From assembly GCA_022578605.1 (NCBI GenBank), contig MU394118.1, forward strand, positions 124,001 through 188,000: DNA of 64,000 nucleotides, in the 5' to 3' direction. Shown here piece after piece: positions 24,482 to 35,862 of this stretch. Under the pieces are notes generated by a model. It did not search any database. It had not been told where the DNA came from and saw only the letters and a list, made by a program, of their open reading frames with translations. Source of the stretch: Camillea tinctor (Eukaryota > Ascomycota > Sordariomycetes > Xylariales > Xylariaceae). The position numbers and the translations under genes are program-made. The number at the start of each line of letters is the position of its first letter. Position 1 is the first letter of the stretch.

Positions 24482-26754
24482 ATGGCGGAGATACACCACG
24501 CTGATAGGTAAAAAAGAAGAGTAGTCACATTATTTTATGAAATTATTATACTGACAATAGGGCAGCCAAGAACTGAAGGGTATCCCGGAAAAGCTAGAGA
24601 CGGGTCTCGATGTCACGGAACATGTCGATTTGAATGCTAACCTCGAGGCAAGGTAAGGCAGAACATTCTACTCTTAGAGTATCTGGTATCTAGATGAAAG
24701 CTTTCACACGCAATGACATACAAGATATTCGATATACTTTCGATAGCCCCAGCATGACTAACGCGATCTGGTTCTCAGAATCAAGAACCCTCTCAAGGGG
24801 ATTCCTCGCGAGCAGCTCATGCGCGAAGTACAGAACTTCGCCGAAAAGAAGGGCCTGACTGAGCATATCGCACTCCTGCGCAAGGGTGCACTAGTGGCCC
24901 AGAACCCTAACGACTACGAAGATATCGACGGCGAGGAGGCCCTTGACGAGGCCGAAAAGACCGCCCTGCGAGATGAGATCATTCACCGCTGGCGCATGCC
25001 CTGGCGCCTGTTCCTCACCATTGCTACCTGCTCCATCGGCGCCGCCGTCCAGGGTTGGGATCAGACCGGCAGCAACGGCGCTACCATCTTCTTTCCCGAA
25101 TTCTACGGGATCGGCGGCGATAGCACCCGGGACACGATTGTAAGTTTTGCCCGTACCCGAATTGGTTTTCCACTATAGGCATATATTGCCTTGCTAACTT
25201 ATTTGTGAATAGTTGGTTGGTCTGGTGAACTCCGGACCTTACATCGGCTGTGCTGTGATCGGTTGCTGGCTTTCGGATCCCCTGAACAACTGGATTGGTC
25301 GTCGAGGTTAGTAATACTAGCTTCTCACTTTCAAAATGGTCTGTTGGAAAACCGACTAACAAAACCTTTATAGGTGTCATCTTTGTTTCCGCGCACTTCT
25401 GTCTCTGGCCCGTGATCGGTTCCGCGTTTTGCAACACTTGGGGACAACAGCTGGCTTGCCGTTTGCTCATGGGCATCGGTATGGGCGTGAAAGCCTCAAC
25501 TGGTGAGTAGAAAAGCTAGCGACCCCTTTCAGCAACTTCGCAGGAGACTAACTTATACCAGTGCCTATCTACGCCGCTGAAAACGCGCCTGCTTCGGTGC
25601 GAGGCGCCCTTGTCATGTCCTGGCAGATGTGGACTGCGTTTGGTATCTTCCTTGGAACGGCCGTGAATCTCGGTGTTTTCGACCACGAGCATAACTGGAG
25701 GCTGATGTTGGGCGCTCCCTTCATTCCTGCCGTTCCTCTGCTATGCCTGATCTACCTCTGCCCTGAATCACCCCGCTGGCTGATGAAGAAGAACCGCTAC
25801 GCCGAGGCCTGGAAGTCCTTGGTACTCTTGCGCAATAACCCCATCCAGGTTGCCCGCGACATCTACTACATCCACGCCCAGCTCTCTATCGAGATGGAGC
25901 TCATGAGCAAGAACAACTACCTCACTCGATTCACGCAGCTGTTCACCATCCCCCGCGTACGCCGAGCCAACATCGCCGCCTTTGTCGTCATGATTGCCCA
26001 GCAGATGTGCGGCATTAACATTATCGCCTTCTACTCCTCCACTGTCTTCGTTGATGCCGGGTACTCTCAGTTCCAGGCCATGCTCTGCTCTTTTGGCTTT
26101 GGTCTCGTCAACTGGCTTTTCGCCTTCCCCGCTTTCTGGACCATCGATACATTCGGACGGCGATCTCTCCTCCTGTTCACTTTCCCCCAGATGATGTGGA
26201 CCCTGCTCGCGGCCGGCCTGTGCACTCTGCTGCCCGAGGGCAGCACCTCGAGGACGGCGTTGGTCGCCCTGTTCGTGTTCTTGTTCGCGGCGTTCTACTC
26301 CCCTGGTGAAGGCCCCGTGCCATTCACGTACTCGGCCGAGGTGTACCCTCTCTCGCACCGCGAGGTCGGTATGGGCTTCGCCGTCGCCACCTGCTTGGGT
26401 TGGGCCGCCGTCCTCAGCATCACGTTCCCGTTCATCCTGCACCGGCTGGGCACTCTCGGCGCGTTCTGCCTGTACGCCGGCTTCAACGGCGTGGCGTTCT
26501 TCATGATATTCTTCCTTGTGCCTGAGACGAAGCAGCGCACCCTTGAGGAGCTCGACTACGTGTTCGCGGTCCCCAACCGCAAGTTCGCCTCCTACCAGGT
26601 CACCAAGGCCCTTCCCTGGTGGTTTAAGCGCTGGGTCCTGTTCAACAAGAACGCTGTCCTCGAGCCGCTCTACCAGAATGATGACGCCGATGCTGTGGAC
26701 CGCCTCCGTCGACAGAACTCCACAGTTGAGCCCGAGAAGAAGGCGTCTTTGTAA
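24482..26754 (+). CDS. MFS sugar/polyol transporter
   Basis: Six exons: 24482-24507, 24566-24652, 24779-25139, 25213-25306, 25374-25502, 25562-26754 (629 aa). A long cytoplasmic N-terminus of about 135 residues precedes the first membrane span ([22 protein letters not shown]). Sugar-porter signatures are present in order: NWIGRRG in the loop after span 2, [27 protein letters not shown] before the central loop, [14 protein letters not shown] in span 7 and [15 protein letters not shown] after span 12. The first two small exons are needed to reach a start; the 24482 start is supported by in-frame joining through both. It would move a sugar or polyol with protons across the plasma membrane; the substrate is not predictable. 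The extended acidic N-terminus ([16 protein letters not shown]) is longer than in hexose transporters. Confidence 0.88.
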
Positions 26755-27878
26755 AACGGAAACAAAAAGGGTGCGATATGGGCTGCTTATATATGCGTCC
26801 TAACAGAGTTTTAAAAATGGAATATGTGGGAAACGAAGAAAGGTAAGAGGGAATGAGTGATGGTTGACATTTCATTTCGTAGGCTTGAGCCGCTTGACTG
26901 CATATACTTTAATGCGTTTTCTATTTTTATTTTTTCAAATACCCCAATCCTTTTCACGCCATATGAGAGCAGCTATAGGCTTTTCACAATATAAACTATA
27001 GCATTATTCCAAATCAGTCTGCGTGTGCCTTCTGTTCCATGACGTATAGCATCCTCAACACAATGTACTAGATATACACGGATGTGTACTGTCATGTCCC
27101 CAACTGTGTGATAGAATGTTAACATTGGGTGATATCATTTATCTATATAGTCTATCGGGGAACAATCATTACTATTCCATAGAAATAGTACTGTTTCACG
27201 GCAACGTATCAGGAACAGATCGTGATAATCTGTTTCCCTATCAACCATAGTCTTAGACATGGGCAGGGGCCTCTGTCTTACTGGCATTAGTCTTGACTTG
27301 GCATCTGCGTGGTTCAGCAAGGCTCGGTCGCTACGACAGAATGGGGGCGATACAAGATAAGCTGAACAAAGTAGACTAGCTTGGTAAGGATGGGTATAGA
27401 GTCATAGGCCAATGTGTGTGGATACTGACTGGTAGGTCTGTTAGGTGAGTGGGATGCTTGGGTTTAGTAATGAGTAGATGTAGAGCATATATTTTGCACT
27501 ATTCATGTATTTTATATCCTCGTTAACTAATTTATCAAGTAAGGAGTGTATTCTCACGAGAAATGATATCCGAGGCTAATCCATGGTGATCAAGAGGAAT
27601 AGTATCCTTGTTTCTTAGTGCTAAGAGAGTTGATATAGGAAGGTCATTACATATATGTCATTACGTGTTACCTAGCATCCCGAACAATATGTATTAACCC
27701 ATGTGCTTCACTACCTTTCCTTTAACGCCGCCCTGCCTATTTCCCATATCCTTATGTATAATGGGATCGATCGTTGTTTCTGTCATTGTAGTCGAGCCTT
27801 AATGGAGGCTTACGTGGTGGTCAGGGAACTATTTGCACAGAGTTCTTATGAGCAACTACTCCTAAAGCATCAGCGATT
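26755..27878. other. intergenic region without recognised genes
   Basis: About 1.1 kb of AT-rich sequence after the transporter. No convincing frame or RNA. Confidence 0.6.
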
Positions 27879-28109
27879 TCAGATTCCACGTACGACATAA
27901 GTCTCCTCGATGCGCGACCTACTCCTCATATAATTTTTTAACTGTTGATCGGCTTTGCTAGTAGTCTGTCCCTTCTTAGCCTCTTCTTGTTTCGGCAAGT
28001 AGGAGTATGTGGACGCAGAATCTCGAGGCTCGCTAGGCTTAGAGGTTGCCGAGTTGGACGTCTCCTTGGAAGACTTTGAACTGAATAGCTTGGAGATCTT
28101 GGAGGGCAT
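27879..28109 (-). CDS. possible small Ser/Lys-rich protein
   Basis: A 76-codon frame starting at ATG 28109 with biased, protein-like composition: MPSKISKLFSSKSSKE, a Ser/Thr-rich middle, YSYLPKQEEAKKGQ, then LKNYMRSRSRIEETYV. No family is recognised. A GTACGT donor sits right after EETYV, so the last residues may be spliced away and replaced by a short downstream exon. It could be a real small gene, a remnant or chance. Confidence 0.3.
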   Translation of the reverse strand: MPSKISKLFSSKSSKETSNSATSKPSEPRDSASTYSYLPKQEEAKKGQTTSKADQQLKNYMRSRSRIEETYVVRGI

Positions 28110-28721
28110 TTTGGGTCGTTGAAGGTAGTAAATTAGGTAGGAATCTGTAATTTCTTGGAACAGTCTTGATAAAAGCTGCCGACTTGATCTTGTAAACTAC
28201 AAACACTCCAGACAACTATCTTCATATTTGATCGCCTCGTCTCTATATATAATAATCTATTTCACGGATGCCTAATTTTACTAAGAAGATACCATGTTAG
28301 ATGCAGTAGCATTGCTTATTGGATGCATTTGCCCTTAGTGTATACTTCGACTATTTTGGTAGTATACCGAAGTCCGACAATATTCTAAAGGCCAATCAAA
28401 TTGTGGGAAAACTCGGAGTTCTTGATCGGAATTCCCACTTTTCCCTCTTCAACATTGAACGTCGACTCGGAATTGACACTTACAACCTCAATGTCAACTG
28501 AGAGACTGCATCATCTGCAGTACCACGGAGCTCGTTCACTCAAGTCTAACTTAGTGGATATTGTCAAGCAGCACTAATTGACTGCATAGTCGTATCGTTT
28601 GCTACCACGGTGCCACAATTGAGTCATATTCCGACTGTTTCAATTCTCCTACTCGTCTAAGCCGAGTGACTCAGGCAATTCTTTATAGTTGTGGCGGTGA
28701 GGCCTTGCATTATCACTGAGG
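28110..28721. promoter_or_regulatory. upstream region of the first Zn2Cys6 regulator
   Basis: About 600 bp. No gene supported; it separates the small minus-strand frame from the regulator and is likely its promoter. Confidence 0.4.
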
Positions 28722-31135
28722 ATGAACCACCGAGTCAGGGGCCAGATAATTAACTTAGAGTCCCTTCCCACGGACCAAAGCCTGACTGGAAAATATCGAC
28801 GGAATGGAAAGTTACAATCATGTGAACCATGCAGGTATCTACACCTATCAAGGTATTAAGTTGAAGACACTTGATTAACATAGAGCCTCATAGGAGAAGT
28901 AAATTGAAATGCGACCATGTTGTCCCTACATGTAGACGCTGCATCAGGAGACGGTGTGCTGACCGATGTGTATATCATCCAAGTCCTCTCACGAAGGTAG
29001 GGTGACTGGTTACAGAGTTGAAGGGAGGGGGGGAAATGCAATATGGTGTGCTTGGGGCTTTAGCTAACAACAACCACTCGTTCCAGGGGAACCAAGCCCG
29101 AAATGAACTCCCTCCAACACCATCCACTGTAGAAAACGATGAAAGGAGACCTAATATTATACCTTCCGTCGAGTTATCAGAATCGCTTAGAAGTGGTACT
29201 TTATTATCGCAAACGACTGAGCCGAGAACACGGCTTCACCGCGCAGCTTCAGCTCCACCACTACATACCAATCATCAAGGAGCAGTCCGCGTAAATACTA
29301 ATTTCTTGGGCGTGACCAATTTCACATCATTCCTATCCGAGAATCTCCGTTACCTCGGCGGGGTTTCCATTGACTTGGAAGCGTCTTCACTCCAGGAAGT
29401 AACCATCTCTCATGATCGCATAGCCCAGGGTTTCCGAGTACTCTCCTTTCTTAAGGATAGCTCTATGATCAACCAGTTCGTAGCGCGATATTATGAGATA
29501 TTCGAGGGCGGAGGGACTATTTGTCCTGAGTCCATAATGAAAGAATGGCTTTTCAAGTTCTGGCTTCATCATAAAGAGAACCTACGCGACCAAGATCCAG
29601 AGAAGATGAGCCGATTATCAGAGTTAATTTGGCATAATACGCAGACTCCAATATCGGTAGATGAGAATACATCGCCTATGCAATGGGCGCGCGCCGCAAC
29701 TGGCCATGTTATAAGATGGGAGGTCATTGGGCTTATTGCATCAACAGTAGGACAATGTGTTGGTACAATGGAAGCATCGGACCAATTTCTCAAAGAGCAT
29801 AAAGTTGACCGCGCTACTCTTGGGAGGCAAATGCATGAAATATCTTCAGCCTGTCTAGCCTTTTGCCGCGAATGCGAAGTTCTCGATGATCTTTATCTAT
29901 GGCTCCTCTTGGAAAATGTTGGACTAACGGACACGATCAAAGGACAAGGAAGTTATGCAATGTACCGAGAAAGCGGTGAGTTAGTTAATGCGGTTGTGGC
30001 GGTTGGGTTGCATCAAGATATCAGATCAGGCAAGCCGGGGATGCCTATGTTCATCGAGGAAATGCGGAAACGAATCCTCGTACAAACGTATTCGGCTGAT
30101 ATCAGTATATCATCATTTCTTGGACGCCCGCCTCGACTCTCCTATAGGTATTGCAATCTGGATCCTCCACTAGATATCTCAGAACGGCAACTACTTCTTA
30201 ATAAACGCGAGATCGTCTCAAGTTTGAATGCCAATGGGTTTAACACATCTGGGAATATAACACGCGCTACCTGGATGAGAGCGTGGCTTGGATTTGCGCC
30301 GCGCAGAGAAGATGTCTTGGATCTCTCACTAGGGCAGTATACGAGGGAAGAGATCATTCACCGTGCTGAGGTAATTCAGGAGAAGAGCGATGAATACTGG
30401 GCAAGCCTTCCGCCGTTCCTGAGGAAGATCAGAGACGGTAACACGGATGAAGGGACACCACTGCAGACACTATTCCAAACCATCATTCTTCAGGGATTCC
30501 GAGCAAACGAGCTTCTACTCCAACGCGTATTGATACGAAAGGCTGGCGCAAGCTCTGATAAGCTCGTTCATACAGCGAGCTTGATTTTCCAAGACATCTT
30601 GCAACTGAGCCGTCGCCATGAAGTATCGTCCATCTTTCAAAACGACATAGCGGCGCTTCTTGCCATACAGGGGCTGCGAAGTGCAGCGGTTATTGCAGTG
30701 GAACTTTTGAAGCAGGAACAGCAGCCCAACTACCCCAAGCACCCCCTATTGCCGAGGAGTAGAACTATACAGGACTTGGCAGTATTCGCGGCGCGACTAG
30801 GAGACGTCGACCCGGCTGACGGTTCCTTTTCGATCTGCGACCATGGACGAAAAGTGATACAAAAGATCCTTGATCTGATATTAAGTCCTCCAAATACTGT
30901 GGATAGGCCCCAGGTACCACAACATCTTCAAGTGCAGCACACTCAAGGACCAGGGCTGCAGTCCGTGAACACCCATATATTCCCTTATCCGACTCAGGAA
31001 AATACGTGGGACGTGCACGAGGCGGTTAACTTTTCGATGGGAGACCTCAACCTCGAGCTTCAAGGACCCTTCCTCGGTAACGACAATGATTTTGTGCAGT
31101 GGCTGGAGAGTGTGGACTGGGAAAAGTCGGTTTAA
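28722..31135 (+). CDS. Zn2Cys6 fungal transcription factor
   Basis: Three exons: 28722-28834, 28894-28996, 29087-31135 (754 aa). The binuclear zinc cluster is split by the first intron: Cys34, Cys37, Cys44, Cys51, Cys54 and Cys63 (CEPCR then RSKLKCDHVVPTCRRC), with an extra Cys59, ending in the family-typical VYHPSPLTK. A long third exon carries the middle-homology (fungal_trans) region, e.g. RYYEIFEGGGTICPES near the start, LWLLLENVGLTDTIKGQGSYAM and VGLHQDIRSG further on, and an acidic tail with LGNDNDFVQWLESVDW that could be an activation segment. The start at 28722 is the only ATG in frame with the first Cys pair that I found in the short exon. It would bind CGG-type sites in the nucleus; targets unknown. 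The next gene downstream is an NLR-like fragment. Confidence 0.88.
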
Positions 31136-31360
31136 ATTACTTCACTGTCTGGAAATGCAATGAATGTATTAATCGTAAATGAGTGAAGGAGAGAGTACTG
31201 GATCTGCAGCAGGGAGGAGGTATTACATAGATAGTAGATATTACCTAGTACCATCGCGATTCTACATATTTAAGGATACCGGGCTGCTCTGTAACATAAG
31301 CTGTAGCTCTTCCTATCAATATACATAAAACTCTGATGTATACCTAGGTAACTAGTTCAA

Positions 31361-32388
31361 ATGGCCAAAGGTCCGTCAGACATGCGATACAACAAACGCA
31401 AAATTCCACTTATTCAACTCCTGTTGCTGGGGCGCCCTGACCTTGACTACAATGTGTCGAATGTCCGAAGATCATATGCACACATCCCTTCCTATTGAAG
31501 ACCGACATCGAGAGATTCATCAAGAAGAGAGTTGAGCATATCCCTCTCCTGAAAAATCTGGACATTCGTCGCGCCAAACGACTTAGAAGGGAAATTATTA
31601 CGAAACTCAGTAACAGCTCCAATGGTATGTTCATGCTTGCAAGACTTATGCTCGACGAAATCAAAGATATGAATAAATTAGAGTTTGTGCGCGATGCCTT
31701 TGCTAAACATCCAAAGGGTCAGGACGACATGTTCAATCGTGTGATCGCAAGGTTGGCAGTGATGGGGGGATTTGACGAAAGGGATCTGAATGAGATGATC
31801 ATGTGGGTTGCCTGTGCCAAGCGTGACCTACTCCTGGGCGAGCTAGATCTTGTCCTGAAGTTGAGAGATCTAAAGCAAGATGGTATTGTAAGGCTAGATG
31901 ACGAGTTGAAAACGAGATTTGGATCTTTCTTCGACGTTGTTTACCCTGCGCATGATACTGATGAGGATGAAGATGACATCTCGGTATTGAGCAATAATAA
32001 TAGAGGTCAACCAGATGCGGAGATTCAAGAAGGAATTGATACAGACTCAGATCAATGGACTGACTGCGAAGAAGAAGAAGAAGAAGAAGAAGAAGAAGAA
32101 GATGATGAGGCTACACCGGATATGTATTTTAAGGCAACCGTTAAGTTCGAACATGCAAGTGTCGACCGACATTTTCGCACCGCCCCAATACACGAAGGCA
32201 TAGGGGTGGATTGCAATATGGCACGAACTCATATGGCCACGACATGTCTACTTTTCGTTAACGGAAACATTCCGAGCGGACTAGTTACGAAGGGGTCAAA
32301 AGGGTACATGGTCCGGACCGGCGATGAGCAGTTAGTTAGCGCTGATGACTGGTTGGATACGATCAGGCAAGATTGGTTAGGCACGTAA
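31361..32388 (+). pseudogene. truncated, frameshifted NLR (NACHT/STAND)-like remnant
   Basis: From 31361 the frame encodes LLLLGRPDLDYNV, which resembles the end of a NACHT ATPase core. It reaches a TGA at 31496-31498, while the likeness continues in another frame from about 31495 (KTDIERFIKKRVEHIPLL, then SNGMFMLARLMLDEI, DDMFNRVIARL and a KFEHASVDRHF element) to a stop at 32388. In fungal NLRs this segment lies between the nucleotide-binding core and the repeats. The Walker A part, an N-terminal effector domain and the C-terminal repeats are absent, so I read it as a degraded fragment rather than a working gene. A run of 11 GAA codons (32068-32100) encodes poly-Glu. It could be a short expressed protein starting later; expression data would decide. 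Confidence 0.55.
32068..32100 (+). repeat. GAA trinucleotide repeat
   Basis: Eleven perfect GAA units in frame with the NLR-like fragment, encoding poly-Glu. Confidence 0.9.
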
Positions 32389-32808
32389 TGGGATCATGAA
32401 GACTTTCACTATGGTTCATAGGTGTATATATATATATATATATATATATTGTCTCATTATTATAGGATAACCAAAAGTGACCTTAAACTGCCATTCGTCT
32501 CAAGGCTCTTGAAGCTGTATAGTACGTTCCTGGCTTTGTTTTCTTTCACACCCTTGCACATGCTGATTTACCAGAGAACCAAACTGTTCGGATTGAACTG
32601 CTATTGACCAAGATACCAACCCTACACGTATTGCGACAATATGATATGAATTTCAATCCCTTGCTGGTAGGTATTGATAGGTGATTACTCCTTTTATTGC
32701 CTATATTTAAATCCAACACCAGATGTTCGTCTTGCATTCCTATTCAGTTTTCTGCTGTGTTAAGTTGCTAACTTCCAACTATCATGCAATCCATACATCC
32801 TGATCATT
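32389..32808. other. convergent intergenic region
   Basis: About 420 bp between the NLR-like fragment and the convergent MFS stop. It contains a TA dinucleotide repeat at about 32425-32449. No gene. Confidence 0.6.
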
Positions 32809-34548
32809 TTAATCAAATAGCCTTTCTCTGTGCATGAAAAGAGAGTTACTTGTGGCTAGAACACCAGCAACAAGGGGTATAATGAAAGCTCGCCGTATTG
32901 CTGCAGTGATTCCATGGCTAACATCGACCCGTGTGCCTGGATCTAACGCGGCAAATAAAGTACTCTGGACACCGGCGACGGCGTTCTGAATCTCATCTTC
33001 ACTGTATCCTTGGCCTGTCAGTATATTGTTTAAGTTGTGAACCGCGGTTGACTGGAACACTTGGCCGGCCACAACAAGACATACTACTGTAGCACCAATC
33101 TGGGCATTATTCTGAAGATTGATGGCGCTGAAAATATCTGACGGCGCAACTTTCAAAATTGCTACCGCATAGCCTAACTGCATCGTGATTCCAGTCCCGA
33201 CCGCCATGAGGATACTAAACCCGTAAATTTGCGCATTTGAAGTCGATGGTGAGAGGGTGCCGAGAAACAGCCCACTGGCCAACGTCAACAGGAGACCAGA
33301 CACTAGGCAGAGCGGCATATAATATTTAACTCTCGGTAAAGCCCAACCTGTGGCAAGATTGAAGGTGATGGTTACTAAAAGAAATGGAAGCAACCGCACG
33401 GCAGCCATAAGAGAGCTATCATTCTGCGCGAACTGGAAGTAAACCGGGGTATAAAATGCGGTAAAGAACATCCCAACGTTAGCACATGTGGTGGTGATAT
33501 AGAGGAGCACCTGTGTACGAGACCTGAGCAGATGGCCTGGGAATGATCTTGTCTCTAGTGTCGTAAACAAACAGAAGTACTGCTGGATAGAGTACAGAAA
33601 GAAAAGGACAACGAATACGACTATCAATGCGATTGTCCGGCCATCACCCCATGCCCAGATACCACCGGCAGATATGAAGCCCATCGCGAAACTAACCCAC
33701 ATCCCTGCGCTCAAGACAAAGCCGACGTAGTCTAGACTGGTTAGCCGCTCGTGGAGAGACTGTACGGGTGCCGGGTGAATGGTGGGAAGGTAGAAAAGGT
33801 ACACCGGAGCCGTGATGGCCCCTATTACGAGGTTGATGTAGAATCCCCATCTCCATGTTGCTGCCGAATCCGAGAAGCTCCCACCAACGACAGGTCCCAG
33901 GATGGCACCTACACCCCACACAAACCCGGTTCCTGTGAGGTACCCTCCCCGTTCGCGTCTCGACGTCATAGCGGAGAAGTGGTTCAGGCCCCCGAGATAG
34001 ATGCCCGTGCCCCCGGCGCCAGCCAACACGCGCCCGACTATGAGGGCATTCATTGTGGGTGCCGCGCCGCAGAGCGCAGAGCCGGCTTGGAAAAGTACAA
34101 TGCCCGCGATGTATAGCCACTTCATGTTGAACTTGGTGTATAGGAAGCCGTAGGGCAGGATTACGGTCACGGACCCTAGGGGGAAGCCGGCGCCGATCCA
34201 GGATAGCTGGGACACTTCTGAGAATGTTGCGACAACAGCCCCTTGGACGTCAGCGGCGATGGTGGTGTCGAGGCCGTACATTAATGCGGATAGGTACAGA
34301 GCAGCACAGATGAGGAACCAGCGGAAACCGGTGATCTTGCGTACATCGTCGTTATCGGTGTTATTTGTGTCACCACTCCCATCTTGTTCCCGTTTTTCTA
34401 TAATCGCTTTTGAAGATTCGATGTCATTATGGACTTTCAAGTCAGGGGGTTGACTAGGTAATACTGTTTCTGATGTGGGAGCGTGTCCTCGAAGTGTGTC
34501 TAGGCCGGTGTTGTTGCTGGAAGCTGACGAGGAAACTGGTTCCTTCAT
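32809..34548 (-). CDS. MFS exporter, DHA2 (14-span) type
   Basis: Intronless 579-aa frame with its ATG at 34548. A polar N-terminal tail of about 75 residues precedes the first span (TGFRWFLICAALYLSALMYGLDTTIAA). The MFS signatures are present: LDTTIAA at the end of span 1, GRVLAGAGGTGIYLGG in span 4 and antiporter motif C (GVGAILGPVVGG) in span 5, the hallmark of drug:proton antiporters. Total hydrophobic content fits 14 spans. Members export toxins, fungicides or secondary metabolites through the plasma membrane. It is divergent from the second Zn2Cys6 regulator across 1.3 kb, a layout common for exporter/regulator pairs, so co-control is plausible but not shown. Confidence 0.9.
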   Translation of the reverse strand: MKEPVSSSASSNNTGLDTLRGHAPTSETVLPSQPPDLKVHNDIESSKAIIEKREQDGSGDTNNTDNDDVRKITGFRWFLICAALYLSALMYGLDTTIAADVQGAVVATFSEVSQLSWIGAGFPLGSVTVILPYGFLYTKFNMKWLYIAGIVLFQAGSALCGAAPTMNALIVGRVLAGAGGTGIYLGGLNHFSAMTSRRERGGYLTGTGFVWGVGAILGPVVGGSFSDSAATWRWGFYINLVIGAITAPVYLFYLPTIHPAPVQSLHERLTSLDYVGFVLSAGMWVSFAMGFISAGGIWAWGDGRTIALIVVFVVLFFLYSIQQYFCLFTTLETRSFPGHLLRSRTQVLLYITTTCANVGMFFTAFYTPVYFQFAQNDSSLMAAVRLLPFLLVTITFNLATGWALPRVKYYMPLCLVSGLLLTLASGLFLGTLSPSTSNAQIYGFSILMAVGTGITMQLGYAVAILKVAPSDIFSAINLQNNAQIGATVVCLVVAGQVFQSTAVHNLNNILTGQGYSEDEIQNAVAGVQSTLFAALDPGTRVDVSHGITAAIRRAFIIPLVAGVLATSNSLFMHRERLFD

Positions 34549-35862
34549 TGCGTTAGACTGAAAGTGAAAAAAAGAGACGTAGATATGGAAAAGGACCTGG
34601 ATTAAAGATGAGAATGATAATTATTTTAAGATGATTAACTTGATATTTAGACAAGGAGTGAAGTTTATATATATATATTTGTTCTCATTACGTGAGGTTC
34701 GTTTCGTTCTATTAATGTGCGCTTTTGCCAAGATTTAAAGGGCTTTGCCAGCCTATGTCCGTTATAACCGTCCTGCCATAACAATTTCTATGTAGGCTAT
34801 TTTTTTATATTACCTAGTTTCAGTATATAGGACGTATATCTAAGGGATACCGGGTTTACTATGGTTAAAGCCGCCTGGCAAACCTTGACGTGTGAATATC
34901 AAGATGTTGTGACGTCCGAAATTTGTCGGCCGAAAATATTGGGCCCCACTTCAGACCCGATGGCCGGGACCGGATGCACGGACTAGTAGGTAATATGCCG
35001 TGTGATCTAGGTACATTAAAACAAAGATATATCAGCATATATATTAGTCGAAGTCATAAGAATTAAGCTGAAGTTGAGCTAACTTTAGCCATGAATATTG
35101 CATAGTAGTAAGCATCAAAAGGGCCGTTTAACGAATAATGGAAGGGACGTTAAAACTGTTATTTTGTGTGGATAGTTAGTTCTCGAAAATGTGGCCGCTA
35201 TCTTCTTAGCTGAATTCTTCCCCTTTCATGTCTAACGAGAAAGCTCGAGAAGGATGTAGCTAGTGGTGACGGCGAGGGTAAAGATGGCCGGCGATAGCGA
35301 CATATTCGCCGCCTTCACTACACAAAATTTCACTCATCAATCAGGAAAGCTGACTTGGTCTGCCTGTATAGACTTGGGTTATATGCACCTCGCCTTAATG
35401 CTACTGTCCTCTCTTTTAGGTCATGATACCATTTTGTCCGCTTACATTCATCTTAACCTGTCCACATCTGCCCAGGGCATATAACGGCCTACCAATTAAT
35501 AGAACACTTCTTGTTATCACATGTATGAGAACTCCGTGTTATAGCAGCCCCGCAGAGTATTTGCATTGTGTTGTAGTTGGTAAGCTTGTGCTTATCACCC
35601 CTGCACCTCGCCGCACCTTGCCGCCCAATGAGTGTGGAGACATTTCCCTGGAGCGTGCAATTGGCTGAACGACTATTGCCATTTTTCTCCGGTATGTGAG
35701 TTCGGTTGAGGAGTTGTTGTTTTCCCCCTTCTCCCTTTGAGCTGGAAACTTCAAGGGCACGGTTCTATCACGATAAACCTTACCCAATGACCTGAGACGA
35801 GAAAAATTAATAATATCCATCAGTCACTAAGGCTGATGAAATAAGCTAGACAACGTTTCGAT
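34549..35862. promoter_or_regulatory. divergent promoter region of exporter and regulator
   Basis: About 1.3 kb separating the start codons of the MFS exporter (-) and the second Zn2Cys6 gene (+). AT-rich with TATATATA at about 34668-34679. Both promoters must lie here. No ORF supported. Confidence 0.5.

Noticed and set aside
25768..26442. Long antisense frame within the sugar transporter
   Set aside because: It mirrors codon usage of the transporter exon; composition is an artefact of the complementary GC-rich strand.
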